From: Pseudooceanicola marinus
GTDB lineage: Bacteria; Pseudomonadota; Alphaproteobacteria; Rhodobacterales; Rhodobacteraceae
Assembly (NCBI RefSeq): GCF_020177265.1
Contig: NZ_JAIVMC010000006.1
Coordinates: 186,001-250,000, forward strand
Length of the DNA stretch: 64,000 nt
Reading direction: 5' to 3'
Shown here: piece by piece, positions 34,927 through 45,587 of the stretch
How positions within the stretch are numbered: position 1 is the stretch's first letter
Layout: each line of letters opens with the position of its first letter
Program-made: the position numbers and the translations under genes
Notes under the pieces: model-generated
Database searches by the model: none
What the model was told of the DNA's origin: nothing
Seen by the model: only the letters and a program-made list of their open reading frames with translations

Positions 34927-34960
34927 GGTTCACGCAGGCCGCGCCAGACGGCACGAAAAA

Positions 34961-34984
34961 GGCGCCCCGGAGATCCGCGGCGCC
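34961..34984. terminator. Terminator hairpin between ydcH-type gene and purK
   Basis: GGCGCC (34961-34966) and GGCGCC (34979-34984) pair, with an inner CGG/CCG stem around AGAT. AAAAA precedes and TTT follows, so it can act for both convergent genes. Confidence 0.75.
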
Positions 34985-35007
34985 CTTTGCTGTCGTATCC
35001 GCTGGCG

Positions 35008-36081
35008 TCAGCTCAGCGGGGTGATCAGGTTGACGTGGCCCATCTTGCGGCCCGCGCGGGTCTCGGCCTTGCCGTAGAGGTGCAGCGCCGCACCCGACCG
35101 CGTGGCCAGTTCCGGCACCCGGTCCATGTCGTCGCCGATCAGGTTCTCCATCACCACGTTGGAATGGCGTTGCCCGTCGCCCAGGGGCCAGCCGGCCACG
35201 GCGCGGATATGCTGTTCGAACTGGTCCACGGCGCAGCCGTTCTGCGTCCAGTGACCCGAGTTGTGCACCCGCGGCGCGATCTCGTTCACCACCAGCCCCT
35301 TGGGTGTCACGAACAGCTCCACCCCCATGACACCGACGTAATCCAGCGCGCCGAGTATCTTCGCGGCCAGCAGCACCGCATCGGTGCGCAGGCTGGCAGG
35401 GATCGCGGCGGGCACGGTGGTTTCGCGCAGGATACCCTCGCGGTGGACGTTCTCGCCCGGATCGAAACAGGCCACGGCCCCGTCCAGCCCACGCGCCCCG
35501 ATGATCGAGATCTCGGCGCTGAAGTCGACGAAGCCTTCCAGCACGGCGGGCGCGCCCTGCAGCTCGCCCAGGGCGTCACCAGCCTGGGCGGCGTCGGTGA
35601 TCCGCACCTGCCCCTTGCCGTCATAGCCGAAGCGGCGGGTCTTCAGGATCGCCGGGGCGCCGAAGGCGGCCAGCGCGGTCTCCAGCGAGGCGAGATCGGT
35701 GATGTCGGCATAGGGCGCCGTGGTCAGGCCCAGCTCCGACAGGTAGTCCTTTTCGGTCAGCCGGTCCTGGCTGACGCGCAGCGCCTCGCGCCCTGGCCGG
35801 ATCGGGCAGATCGCCTCGATCACGTCCAGCGCCGAGGTCGGGATGTTCTCGAACTCATAGGTCACCACGTCGACGGATTCGGCAAAGGCTCGCAGCGCGG
35901 CCTCATCGTCGTAACCGGCGGTGGTCAGCTGGTCGGCAACCTGGCCCGCGGGCGGGTTGGCGCCCGGCTCGAAGACGTGGGATTTCAGCCCGAGGCGGGA
36001 GGCTGCCACGGCCAGCATCCGGCCCAGCTGGCCGCCGCCCAGGATGCCGATGGTCGCGCCGGGGGCAAGCATGTCAGTCAT
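35008..36081 (-). CDS. purK: N5-carboxyaminoimidazole ribonucleotide synthase
   Basis: ATP-grasp enzyme of purine synthesis that carboxylates AIR to N5-CAIR. It has 357 residues from ATG 36081 ([27 protein letters not shown] in parts). The N-terminal GGGQLGRM motif, the ATP-grasp strand [14 protein letters not shown] and the [14 protein letters not shown] block are all diagnostic. It overlaps purE by 8 bp, so the two enzymes that act in sequence are coupled. Confidence 0.96.
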   Translation of the reverse strand: MTDMLAPGATIGILGGGQLGRMLAVAASRLGLKSHVFEPGANPPAGQVADQLTTAGYDDEAALRAFAESVDVVTYEFENIPTSALDVIEAICPIRPGREALRVSQDRLTEKDYLSELGLTTAPYADITDLASLETALAAFGAPAILKTRRFGYDGKGQVRITDAAQAGDALGELQGAPAVLEGFVDFSAEISIIGARGLDGAVACFDPGENVHREGILRETTVPAAIPASLRTDAVLLAAKILGALDYVGVMGVELFVTPKGLVVNEIAPRVHNSGHWTQNGCAVDQFEQHIRAVAGWPLGDGQRHSNVVMENLIGDDMDRVPELATRSGAALHLYGKAETRAGRKMGHVNLITPLS

Positions 36082-36562
36082 CGGACGGCTCCTCGGGGAT
36101 GGAGGCCGACAGGGCCTCGCGCCAAGCATCCAGCCGGGCAGCGAGATCGGCATCGGCATTGGCCAGGATACCGGCCGCCATCAGGCCCGCGTTGGCAGCA
36201 CCGGCCGCGCCGATGGCCATGGTGGCAACAGGGAAACCCTTGGGCATCTGGACGATGGAATAGAGGCTGTCGACGCCCGACAGCGCCCGCGTCTGCACTG
36301 GCACGCCGATCACCGGCACCCGGGTCTTCGAAGCCATCATGCCCGGCAGATGCGCGGCCCCGCCAGCGCCGGCGATGATCACCTGAAGCCCCCGGCCCGC
36401 GGCCTCGCGCCCGTAGGACCACAGGCGGTCCGGCGTGCGATGCGCCGAGACGATCTTCGCCTCGTAGGGCACGCCCAACTCATCCAGGATGGTGGCGGCC
36501 TCCTTCATCGTCGGCCAGTCCGACTGGCTGCCCATGATGATTCCGACCTTGATTGCGCTCAT
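36074..36562 (-). CDS. purE: N5-carboxyaminoimidazole ribonucleotide mutase
   Basis: Converts N5-CAIR to CAIR. It has 162 residues of the class I PurE type. Conserved blocks are [13 protein letters not shown] (substrate phosphate), [12 protein letters not shown] with the catalytic His, [16 protein letters not shown], and [21 protein letters not shown] in parts. It starts the purE-purK operon. Confidence 0.97.
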   Translation of the reverse strand: MSAIKVGIIMGSQSDWPTMKEAATILDELGVPYEAKIVSAHRTPDRLWSYGREAAGRGLQVIIAGAGGAAHLPGMMASKTRVPVIGVPVQTRALSGVDSLYSIVQMPKGFPVATMAIGAAGAANAGLMAAGILANADADLAARLDAWREALSASIPEEPSDD

Positions 36563-36748
36563 CTGCCTGCCTCCGCGGGGGGATCCGAGCCGCGTTTATA
36601 GTGGATTTGCCGTCAGGAGCAATCGGCGCGGCGCTCGCCCGGCCCCGATATCGCCCAGAAGCTGCCGACCAGGCGATCAGCTCCTGATCAGGGCCTTTTC
36701 GCCGCAGGTGGCGACCTCAGGGTCAACGGCCGGTGACACCGCCCCTGT

Positions 36749-36815
36749 CTTCACTTCGTCGAAAATACTCCGGGGGGAATTGAGCCGCAGGCTCGAGGGG
36801 AGCAGCGCCCCCTGC
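36749..36815 (+). repeat. REP-like palindromic repeat, copy A
   Basis: The element reads CTTCACTTCGTC, then AATACTCCGGGGGG, a central hairpin GAGCC-gca-GGCTC (36782-36794), then GGGGAGCAGCGCCCCCTGC. Its ends match copy B (46036-46099, opposite strand) and its core ends match copy C (53761-53809). Copies differ in the central hairpin but keep the flanks. It fills most of the 270-bp gap between purE and phnM. Confidence 0.75.
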
Positions 36816-36832
36816 CCCGCCCGCTCCAGGTG

Positions 36833-37978
36833 CTATCCGATGAACCGTGGCGCCAGTTCCGCGCCCAACCAGGCCAGGCGTCCGCCTGAGATGGTGGCGC
36901 CGACGCGGCCCGTGTCGGGATCGAGGATCACCAGGTCGGCGCGTTTGCCCGCCTCCAGCGTCCCGCGATCGGCGAGCCCCAGCATCGCCGCCGGGCCGGA
37001 AGAAACGAGACCCCAGGCCGCCTCGATCCCGATCTCGGACGCCAGCTTCAGCGCCGCCTGGCGTGGCGCCGGATAGTGGTAGTCGGAGGCCAGGGCGGTG
37101 CAGAGCCCCTCGGCCACCAGTTCCGCCGCCGAGACCTTCTTCGCATGGGATCCCCCGCGCACCACGTTGGGCGCACCCAGCACGACCGGATCGCCGTCCG
37201 CCCGGGCCTCGGCGGCGGCCGCGCGGGTTTCGGGGAACTCGGACACCCGGGCGCCAAGCGCGCGCCAATGCTGCCGATCTTCGGGCGTGGCATCGTCGTG
37301 ACTGCCGACCAGAAGACCGGACCGGGCGCCGATAAGGGCGGCGAGCGCGGCAGGCACCTCGGCCATGCGGTCGTGCAGCGCCTGCATCATCGCCAGATGC
37401 GCCTCCGGGCTGCGCCCGGATTTCAGTGCCTGGCCGGTCAGCCGCGGCGGCTTCTTCCCCGCCGTCAGCGCGGCATGGGGCAGATGGTCGTTCAGCACCA
37501 GGTAGCGGATATCATGCCGGTCGATCAGCGCCGCGGCGCGCGGGAAGGCGTCGATCAGCGACACCTCCAGCCGCAGCTGCAGGCGCAGGTCCACCGCCTG
37601 TGAGGGTGCCAGGGCGGCGTGGGCCGCGGCCATGGCCTCGGCGAAGTCGGGGCTGCGCATGCCGCCTTCCCAGGAAAAGAACTGCGCCAGCATCGCCGTG
37701 GTGATCCCGTTCACCGCCAGCTCGGCCGCCGCCATCGCCAGCCCGTCGCCCAGGTCGCGCAGGGCACCGCGCCGGGGCGCCAGGTGACGTTCGAACCCGT
37801 CGCCATGGGCGTCGACGATGCCCGGCAGGACCCACCAGCCGGACAGGTCCACCGCGCGACCGGGGCAGCCTTCGACGAGCCGCCCGTCCGCCAGCCCAAG
37901 GGGCGCCTCGGTCAGGCCGCACGGGCGCAGCACGCGGGCGCCGGTCAGGTGAAGATCGGGCAGCAGGGGCAGGGTCAT
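36833..37978 (-). CDS. phnM: PhnM-like amidohydrolase (alpha-D-ribose 1-methylphosphonate 5-triphosphate diphosphatase)
   Basis: A 381-residue amidohydrolase-superfamily protein. Blocks diagnostic for PhnM are LPGIVDAHGDGFERHLAPR, LNDHLPH, LLVGSHDDATPEDR and ALASDYHYPAP. In the C-P lyase pathway PhnM releases pyrophosphate from the ribose triphosphate intermediate. No other phn gene is present nearby; the gene stands between purEK and an acetyltransferase. It may complement a phn operon elsewhere or have another phosphoribosyl substrate. ATG 37978 is the family-like start; the frame is open to 38044. Confidence 0.88.
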   Translation of the reverse strand: MTLPLLPDLHLTGARVLRPCGLTEAPLGLADGRLVEGCPGRAVDLSGWWVLPGIVDAHGDGFERHLAPRRGALRDLGDGLAMAAAELAVNGITTAMLAQFFSWEGGMRSPDFAEAMAAAHAALAPSQAVDLRLQLRLEVSLIDAFPRAAALIDRHDIRYLVLNDHLPHAALTAGKKPPRLTGQALKSGRSPEAHLAMMQALHDRMAEVPAALAALIGARSGLLVGSHDDATPEDRQHWRALGARVSEFPETRAAAAEARADGDPVVLGAPNVVRGGSHAKKVSAAELVAEGLCTALASDYHYPAPRQAALKLASEIGIEAAWGLVSSGPAAMLGLADRGTLEAGKRADLVILDPDTGRVGATISGGRLAWLGAELAPRFIG

Positions 37979-38113
37979 GGCGCGCGCCGGTCTGCCGGGC
38001 CGCGCAAAGGGCGGGGTGCGTGGAACATGGCGCCTCGATAGCACCCGGTCGGGCCACGGGAAAGCACCCTGGCGTCAGCGTAGACCCGGCCCGGTGCGCC
38101 CTCGGTGCCGGGA

Positions 38114-38632
38114 TCAGTTCGTGGGCTGCAGGCCCAGCTCGCGGTAGGCCGCCGGGTAGACCAGCCGCTCCTCGGCAAAGGCCGTTCCGGCCGCGATCGG
38201 GTAGAGCAGGGTCTGATCCGCGCAATAGGGCGAGGTGAGGTTCTCGGCGGACTTGTAGGTAAAACCGAACCGCTGGTAGTAGCGCCCGTCGCCCAGCACG
38301 GTAATCGCCTTGGCCCCCGAACGGCGCGCGGCGTCGAGCCCGTAGCGGACCAGCTCGCTGCCGATGCCGCGGCTGCGCCACTGCGGCAGCACACCCAGCG
38401 GCGACAGCGCCACCCAGCCGTCCGGCGACGGATGATGCGAGAACCCGATATAGCCCACCACATGCCCGTCGAGCAGCCCCAGGAGTTCCACCGCCATGTC
38501 CCCGGCCTTGCGCAGTTCCGAGACAAGATGCGCCTGCGAGGGCCCCTCATAGGCCTGCGTCAGCAGGTTGTAGACCCCGATTTCATGTTCGGAGGCGTAG
38601 AGCTTGTGCAGGATCTCCGGTTTGCGCGGCAT
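38114..38632 (-). CDS. GNAT-family N-acetyltransferase
   Basis: A 172-residue acetyltransferase related to YhbS. The acetyl-CoA motif is PLGVLPQWRSRGIGSELVRYGL (Q/R-x-x-G-x-G/A at QWRSRGIGS), followed by VLGDGRYYQRFGF, the usual motif B region. The substrate is unknown. It lies 135 bp upstream of phnM on the same strand. PhnO, an aminophosphonate acetyltransferase, is also a GNAT protein, but I see no specific resemblance. Confidence 0.87.
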   Translation of the reverse strand: MPRKPEILHKLYASEHEIGVYNLLTQAYEGPSQAHLVSELRKAGDMAVELLGLLDGHVVGYIGFSHHPSPDGWVALSPLGVLPQWRSRGIGSELVRYGLDAARRSGAKAITVLGDGRYYQRFGFTYKSAENLTSPYCADQTLLYPIAAGTAFAEERLVYPAAYRELGLQPTN

Positions 38633-38947
38633 GCTGGCTCTCCTACGGGACAGTTGCGGAACGGGCCGCCTGGGACCCTCGAAGAAAGCCTAACGACGAA
38701 GTGTCCCACGGGTCAGCCCCCCAAATCGAGGCGCGGCCCCGAAAGCGGCGCCCACGCGACAAGGCGCTGAAATATGTGACAAAGACCGCGAAAGGAGAGC
38801 AAAAAGCCGCCGGTCGCGCAACACGGGCATGCCCGTTGGCACCAGCTGCCTTCCGACAGCGGCGAGAGACGAAAAAGGGGGCCCGAAGGCCCCCTTTCCC
38901 AAAGGTCTCGACGTGCGGCGGGACGATCCCGCCGCGTGGTCGGCTGA
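38633..38947. other. Intergenic region between GNAT gene and groL
   Basis: This 315-bp gap holds the groL terminator (38874-38897) and a short palindrome ACGGGCATGCCCGT (38822-38835). The rest shows no open frame with a ribosome site. It should contain the promoter of the acetyltransferase, which I cannot place with confidence. Confidence 0.5.
38874..38897 (-). terminator. Terminator of groSL with UUCG tetraloop
   Basis: AAAGGGGGCC (38874-38883) and GGCCCCCTTT (38888-38897) make a perfect 10-bp stem. On the minus strand the loop is TTCG, an unusually stable tetraloop, and TTTTT follows. It lies 51 bp after the groL stop. Confidence 0.93.
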
Positions 38948-40612
<1,665 letters not shown>

Positions 40613-40651
40613 TCAGTTGCGGGGAAAAGCGTGGGGTCTCCGATCCGGGGA

Positions 40652-40939
40652 TCAGGAGAGGATGCCCATGATGTCGCTTTCCTTCATGATCAGCATTTCC
40701 TTGCCATCAAGGGTGATCTCGGTGCCGGACCACTTGCCGAACAGAACGCGATCGCCTTCCTTGACGGACATGGCAACCAGTTCACCGTTGTCCTTGCGGG
40801 CGCCTTCGCCCACGGCCTTGATCACGCCCTCGGCGGGCTTTTCCTTGGCGCTGTCGGGGATGATCAGACCACCGGAGGTCTTTTCTTCGCTCTCGACGCG
40901 CTCGACGAGCACGCGGTCATGCAGCGGTTTGAATGCCAT
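40652..40939 (-). CDS. groS: Co-chaperonin GroES (10 kDa)
   Basis: The 95-residue lid of the GroEL chamber. It contains [17 protein letters not shown], the mobile loop [14 protein letters not shown] and the EYLIM-like end [15 protein letters not shown] 40939 is the usual family start (MAFKPLHDR). It is the first gene of the groSL operon and is preceded by a CIRCE operator and a sigma-70 promoter. Confidence 0.98.
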   Translation of the reverse strand: MAFKPLHDRVLVERVESEEKTSGGLIIPDSAKEKPAEGVIKAVGEGARKDNGELVAMSVKEGDRVLFGKWSGTEITLDGKEMLIMKESDIMGILS

Positions 40940-40994
40940 CTTCGAGGCTCCTTGGCTCAAAGTTTATCCCTGTTCCGCCGTAAGCGGCGGGCCG

Positions 40995-41021
40995 TTATCA
41001 CTCAGCTCCCCCGAGTGCTAA
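40995..41021. promoter_or_regulatory. CIRCE operator (HrcA site)
   Basis: TTATCACTC (40995-41003), nine bases, GAGTGCTAA (41013-41021). The CIRCE consensus is TTAGCACTC-N9-GAGTGCTAA, so only one base differs. It lies about 56 bp upstream of groS and just after the -10 box, a position where HrcA would block transcription. Confidence 0.95.
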
Positions 41022-41028
41022 CGGAACG

Positions 41029-41057
41029 GAGATAGGCAAGCCCCGCGAGTGAGTCAA
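41029..41057 (-). promoter_or_regulatory. Sigma-70 promoter of groSL
   Basis: On the minus strand TTGACT (41057-41052), 17 bases, then TATCTC (41034-41029). The CIRCE element starts 8 bp downstream, as in other HrcA-controlled groE promoters. I see no good RpoH -10 element here. Confidence 0.75.
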
Positions 41058-41155
41058 CAAGCGGGTGCGCGAAAATTTTCGCCGCACCTGCAAAGCGCGG
41101 AAGATGCGACCGGGACAGGCAGGACGGCCGGCAGCGAAGCCCGAGGGCCCCCGCC

Positions 41156-41800
41156 CTAGGACATCTCCGCGCGCCCCTTCTCGGTGAGCTGGTAGATCCC
41201 CTTTTCCACCTTCTCGAACCAGCCGTAGTGGTTGTCGCGCATCAGCGTGGTGGCACGGACGACGCCGGTCGCGGCCTTCACCGCCGCCCCCCTACTGGGT
41301 CCGTGTTCGGCCAGGTGGGCCGCGCAGCGCAGCGCGTCCTGGCGGTAGGCAGTGACGATCCGGCCCGCGGCGCCGCCGCGGTTCGGGTCCCCGTCGCGGC
41401 GCTGAAACTCGCGCAGCAGCCGGGTCTGCCGTGCCTTCACCTTGCGTGGGGCATAGGGCCCCGGATCGCACTGCGCCTCGACGAAGCCGTCCGACAGCCG
41501 CACCGTGAGCAGGCCCAAGCCCAGACGGCGGCACAGCGCCACGTGCCGCGCCAGGGTCTTGCGCCCCTTCACCTGCGGAATGGCCAGGTAGACCGCATCC
41601 GAGATCTTCAGCCGCTCCAGCGCCTGGTGCAGCAGTTGCAGCGACATGGCCAGCTTCAGCTCGACAATGACCGGATCGGGGTCGCCCGCGCGCAGGCCCA
41701 CCACGTCGGCCCCGGCCACCTCGGATTTCACCTCGTAGCCCTGCCCTTCCAGGAAGGTCTTCACGGGCGGGTAGAGATCGGTTTCGAGGGGCTGCGTCAT
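41156..41800 (-). CDS. DUF2161 family PD-(D/E)XK-type protein
   Basis: A 214-residue protein. ATG 41800 (MTQPLETDLYPPVKTFLEGQGY) is the family start. The nuclease-like core is GADVVGL followed by PVIVELKLA, matching the D-x(n)-E-x-K pattern of PD-(D/E)XK folds. The C-terminal third is a winged-helix-like segment (DNHYGWFEKVEKGIYQLTEKG). Its activity is unknown; DUF2161 proteins are annotated as putative phosphodiesterases. Confidence 0.83.
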   Translation of the reverse strand: MTQPLETDLYPPVKTFLEGQGYEVKSEVAGADVVGLRAGDPDPVIVELKLAMSLQLLHQALERLKISDAVYLAIPQVKGRKTLARHVALCRRLGLGLLTVRLSDGFVEAQCDPGPYAPRKVKARQTRLLREFQRRDGDPNRGGAAGRIVTAYRQDALRCAAHLAEHGPSRGAAVKAATGVVRATTLMRDNHYGWFEKVEKGIYQLTEKGRAEMS

Positions 41801-41941
41801 GGGCGAGAGATAGCCCGCCCCGCGGCCCTGCGGCAAGCCACCGCCCGCGTGCTGCAATGCGGCGGGTGACAGCGCCGCGGCGCACCACTATAAAACAGCC
41901 GAATTCGCGCATTTCCCCTGATGACCAAGGAAGATCCCGCC

Positions 41942-42862
41942 ATGACGATCAAGGTTTTCGGCCACAAATCCCCCGACACCGATTCCACCGGCTCCCCGCT
42001 GATCTGGGCCTGGTACCTGAATGAGGTCAAAGGCACCCCGGCCGAGGCGAAACTGCTGGGCCAGCCCAACACCGAGGCCGCCTTCGTGGTCGAGAAATGG
42101 GGGTTCGACACGCCCGAGATCATCTCCGGCGTGTCGGCCGAGGATGACGTGGTCATCGTCGACACCAACAACCCCGCCGAGCTGCCCGAGGCGATCAACG
42201 ACGCCAACGTCATCCAGATCATCGACCACCACAAGCTGACCGGCGGCCTGGAAACCAAGGGCCCGATCGACATCACCATCAAGCCGCTGGCCTGCACCGC
42301 CACGATCATGCACGAGATGATGGGCGCCGATGCCGACAAGATGCCCGACAACATCAAGGGCGCGATGCTGTCCTGCATCCTCTCCGACACGCTGGAATTC
42401 CGCTCGCCCACCACGACCGAGCAGGACAAGGCCCTGGCCGAGAAACTGGCGGCGGAGCTGAACCTGGACCTGGGCGCCTATGCCAGCGAGATGTTCGAGG
42501 CCAAGTCCGACATCTCCGCCTTCTCGGACGCCGAGCTGATCCGCATGGACAGCAAGGAATATGCCGTCGACGGCACCAAGTTCCGCGTTTCCGTGCTGGA
42601 AACCACCGCGCCGAAACTGGTGCTGGATCGCCAGGCGTCGATCATGGACAGCTTCAAGGCTGTCGAGGCCGAGGATGGCGTCGACCAGGTGCTGCTGTTC
42701 GTCGTGGACATCCTGAAGGAAGAAGCGACCCTCTTCGTGCCCAACGACCTGGTGAAGGGCGTGGCCGAGAAGAGCTTCGGCGTGACGGTCGAGGGCGACA
42801 AGGTCGTGCTGCCCGGCGTGATGAGCCGCAAGAAGCAGATCATCCCGAACCTCAAGGTCTGA
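41942..42862 (+). CDS. ppaC: Manganese-dependent inorganic pyrophosphatase (family II)
   Basis: Hydrolyses pyrophosphate to phosphate. It has 306 residues and the DHH-family layout. Metal ligands are in FGHKSPDTDS (His, Asp, Asp), VDTNNPAEL, QIIDHHKLTGG and LSDTLEF. The C-terminal SRKKQIIP motif (residues near 296) binds substrate. Family II enzymes are uncommon in proteobacteria but known in Roseobacters. A strong terminator follows. Confidence 0.95.
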   Translation: MTIKVFGHKSPDTDSTGSPLIWAWYLNEVKGTPAEAKLLGQPNTEAAFVVEKWGFDTPEIISGVSAEDDVVIVDTNNPAELPEAINDANVIQIIDHHKLTGGLETKGPIDITIKPLACTATIMHEMMGADADKMPDNIKGAMLSCILSDTLEFRSPTTTEQDKALAEKLAAELNLDLGAYASEMFEAKSDISAFSDAELIRMDSKEYAVDGTKFRVSVLETTAPKLVLDRQASIMDSFKAVEAEDGVDQVLLFVVDILKEEATLFVPNDLVKGVAEKSFGVTVEGDKVVLPGVMSRKKQIIPNLKV

Positions 42863-42884
42863 GGCCGTCGGCAGGAAGATCCGG

Positions 42885-42912
42885 AAAAGGCGTCCCGCGG
42901 GGCGCCTTTTTT
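42885..42912 (+). terminator. Rho-independent terminator of ppaC
   Basis: AAAAGGCG (42885-42892) pairs with CGCCTTTT (42903-42910), extended by CCC/GGG, and followed by further T residues. It lies 22 bp after the stop. Confidence 0.92.
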
Positions 42913-43081
42913 GCATGGGTCGGGCGGTGACGGCAGCGAGGGCGGGGGGCTTTGCGCCCTGCCCGAGGCGCGCGCCGCCGCGGGCGGGCGAAACCCGGAG
43001 CGATCGCTGCCGGGCGTCGCCCCTTTCCAGTCAACCCGGAACCTGCTTAATTCGCGGCCAAGGGAAAAGGAGGAAATCATC

Positions 43082-44362
43082 ATGACCCAGGGCTTCGACA
43101 CGCTGCAGATCCACGCCGGCGCCGAACCGGATCCGGCCACCGGCGCGCGCCAGGTGCCGATCTACCAGACCACCGCCTATGCCTTCCGCGACGCGGACCA
43201 CGCGGCGGCGCTCTTCAACCTGCAGGAAGTAGGCTACATCTACTCGCGCCTGACCAACCCGACCGTGGCGGCGTTGCAGAACCGCATGGCAGCGCTGGAA
43301 GGTGGCGCGGGGGCGGTCTGCTGTTCGTCGGGCCATGCAGCACAGATCATGGCGCTGTTCCCGCTGATGGCGCCGGGGATGAACATCGTCGCCTCCAACC
43401 GGCTCTACGGCGGCACGATCACCCAGTTCAGCCAGACCTTCAAACGCTTCGGCTGGTCCTGCACCTTCGTCGACCTGGATGACGAAGAGGCCGTGAAGGC
43501 CGCCATCGACGAGAACACCCGCGCCATCTTCTGCGAGACCATCGCCAACCCCGGCGGCTATGTCACCGACGTGCCCGCCATGGCGAAGATCGCCGATGCC
43601 GCCGGCATCCCGCTGATCGTCGACAACACCTCGGCCACCCCGGCCCTGGCGCGCCCGATCGAGATGGGCGCGACGCTGGTGGTGCATTCGATGACCAAGT
43701 ACCTGACCGGCAATGGCACCGTCACCGGCGGCTGCGTCGTGGATTCGGGCAAGTTCGACTGGTCCGCCTCGGACAAGTTCCCCTCGCTCTCGGCCCCGGA
43801 ACCCGCCTACCACGGGCTGAAGTTCCACGAGACCTTCGGCGAGCTGGCCTTCACCTTCCATTCCATCGCCATCGGGCTGCGCGATCTGGGCATGACCCTG
43901 AACCCGCAGGCGGCGCATTACACCCTTATGGGGATCGAGACCCTGTCGCTGCGCATGGCCAAGCACGTGGAGAACGCCCGCGCGGTGGCCCAATGGCTGG
44001 AGGCCGACCCGCGCATCGAAGCCGTGACCTGGCCGGGCCTCGAAAGCAGCCCCTACTACAAACGCGGCCAGCAGATCGTGCCCAAGGGCGCGGGCGCGCT
44101 GTTCACGGTCTCCGTGAAGGGCGGCTACGACGCCTGCGTAAAGCTGGTGGACAGCCTGAAGCTCTTCTCCCACGTGGCGAACCTCGGCGACACGCGCTCG
44201 CTGATCATCCATTCGGCCTCGACCACGCACCGGCAGCTGACCGAGGACCAGCAGCGCGCCGCAGGGGCAGCCCCCGAAGTGGTGCGCCTGTCCATCGGCA
44301 CTGAGGATCCGGCGGACCTGATCGCCGATCTGGACCAGGCACTGACGGCAGCCACGGCCTGA
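43082..44362 (+). CDS. metY: O-acetylhomoserine aminocarboxypropyltransferase (sulfhydrylase)
   Basis: PLP enzyme that makes homocysteine from O-acetylhomoserine and sulfide. It has 426 residues, the MetY length, longer than MetB/MetC. The PLP lysine is in VVHSMTKYLTGNGT, with the cofactor-binding SGHAAQIMAL and DNTSATPAL blocks. The start at ATG 43082 follows AGGAGG closely (AAAAGGAGGAAATC). The 219-bp leader has GC-rich hairpins, but I could not match it to a SAM-II or other known riboswitch. A terminator follows the gene. Confidence 0.95.
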   Translation: MTQGFDTLQIHAGAEPDPATGARQVPIYQTTAYAFRDADHAAALFNLQEVGYIYSRLTNPTVAALQNRMAALEGGAGAVCCSSGHAAQIMALFPLMAPGMNIVASNRLYGGTITQFSQTFKRFGWSCTFVDLDDEEAVKAAIDENTRAIFCETIANPGGYVTDVPAMAKIADAAGIPLIVDNTSATPALARPIEMGATLVVHSMTKYLTGNGTVTGGCVVDSGKFDWSASDKFPSLSAPEPAYHGLKFHETFGELAFTFHSIAIGLRDLGMTLNPQAAHYTLMGIETLSLRMAKHVENARAVAQWLEADPRIEAVTWPGLESSPYYKRGQQIVPKGAGALFTVSVKGGYDACVKLVDSLKLFSHVANLGDTRSLIIHSASTTHRQLTEDQQRAAGAAPEVVRLSIGTEDPADLIADLDQALTAATA

Positions 44363-44392
44363 GCCGGGCACGGGACATTTGAGCCCTGACAC

Positions 44393-44425
44393 GGCGCGGG
44401 CGGCCCTGGCGGCCCGCGCCTTTTT
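44393..44425 (+). terminator. Rho-independent terminator of metY
   Basis: GGCGCGGGC (44393-44401) pairs with GCCCGCGCC (44412-44420), followed by TTTTT. Confidence 0.92.
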
Positions 44426-44555
44426 CGTGCCCGCCGCAGAGCCTCGCGTGCATGACATATTGATGACAGCGCGCGTGACGGCGCATTGCCTACTGGCCGC
44501 GCGCGCCCCTTTGCGCCATATGAAGGCCAAACGCCCCAGCCTGACCGGAGCCGCC

Positions 44556-45428
44556 ATGACCCGCATCGTCCCGACCCTCGCCGACATCGCCGCCGACTAC
44601 GACGCCTTCTTCGTCGACCTCTGGGGCTGCGTCCATGACGGGGTGAAGGCCCTGCCCGATGCGGTCGCCGCCCTGCAAGAAGTGCGCAAGGCGGGCAAGC
44701 ACGTGGTGCTGGTGACGAACTCCCCCCGCCCGCGCGCCGGCGTGCAGGCGCAGATCGCCGGCTTCGGCGTGCCCGAGGATGCCTGGGACACCATCGCCAC
44801 CTCCGGCGACAGCGCCCGGGCCGCCATGTACAACGGCATCGTCGGCCATAAGGTGTTCCACATCGGCGAACCGGGCGACGATCCCTTCTTCCACCCGCTG
44901 GAAATCCAGGAAAACCCGATCGAGATCACCCGGGTGCCCCTGGACGAGGCCGAGGGCGTGGTCTGCACCGGCCCCTTCGACACCATGGCCCCGCCGGAGG
45001 ACCTGCGGCCGGAACTGCTGCTGGCCAAGACGAAGGGCCTGAAACTGCTCTGCGCCAACCCCGACATCGTGGTGGACCGGGGCGAGACCCGCGAATGGTG
45101 CGCCGGCGCGGTGGCGAAGCTCTATACCGAGATGGGCGGCGAGAGCCTCTATTTCGGCAAGCCGCATCCGCCGATCTACGACCTGGCCCGGATGCGCCTG
45201 CAACAGCTGGGCCCGGTGCCGTCCGAAAGCCGCATCCTGGCCATCGGCGACGGCATCCACACCGACGTGCAGGGCGGCCTGGGCGAGGGGATCGACACGC
45301 TCTTCATCACCGGTGGCCTGGCGGCCGGGGAGACCAAGACCACCGACCAGCCCGATCCCGCCGCGCTGGAGACCTATATCGAGGCCAACCGCATGACCCC
45401 CACCTACGCCATCGGCTTCCTCCGCTGA
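44556..45428 (+). CDS. TIGR01459 family HAD-type hydrolase
   Basis: A 290-residue class IIA HAD phosphatase. The nucleophile motif is FFVDLWGCVHDG (Asp at the start of DLWG), motif II is LVTNSPRP, and the C-terminal Mg site is in YFGKPHPPIYD and AIGDGIHTDVQGG. This is the alphaproteobacterial group related to NagD-type phosphatases. ATG 44556 was chosen over upstream in-frame starts because conservation begins there. The substrate is unknown. Confidence 0.9.
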   Translation: MTRIVPTLADIAADYDAFFVDLWGCVHDGVKALPDAVAALQEVRKAGKHVVLVTNSPRPRAGVQAQIAGFGVPEDAWDTIATSGDSARAAMYNGIVGHKVFHIGEPGDDPFFHPLEIQENPIEITRVPLDEAEGVVCTGPFDTMAPPEDLRPELLLAKTKGLKLLCANPDIVVDRGETREWCAGAVAKLYTEMGGESLYFGKPHPPIYDLARMRLQQLGPVPSESRILAIGDGIHTDVQGGLGEGIDTLFITGGLAAGETKTTDQPDPAALETYIEANRMTPTYAIGFLR

Positions 45429-45485
45429 GGCCCCGGGCGGGTGGCCCCGGGGCGGCCCGCCAAAAGGCTTGATCTCGCATCCGCA

Positions 45486-45533
45486 GCGTAATATTGTTTC
45501 GCAAGGGCCGCCCGGCCCTTCACATAATTACGC
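45486..45533. repeat. Nested inverted repeats upstream of the MaoC gene
   Basis: The outer pair is GCGTAAT (45486-45492) with ATTACGC (45527-45533). The inner pair is AAGGGCCG (45503-45510) with CGGCCCTT (45513-45520). Both are perfect. The inner hairpin lacks a U run, so it is a poor terminator for the HAD gene. The whole element lies 55 bp before the MaoC start. Confidence 0.5.
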
Positions 45534-45587
45534 ACCGAATTCGCACCTCGCCATGGGCCGGGGCGGAAGACCCGGATGGAGGGGTGG

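Noticed and set aside
42913..43081. SAM-II riboswitch before metY
   Set aside because: The leader has GC-rich inverted repeats but none of the conserved SAM-II pseudoknot segments that I know.
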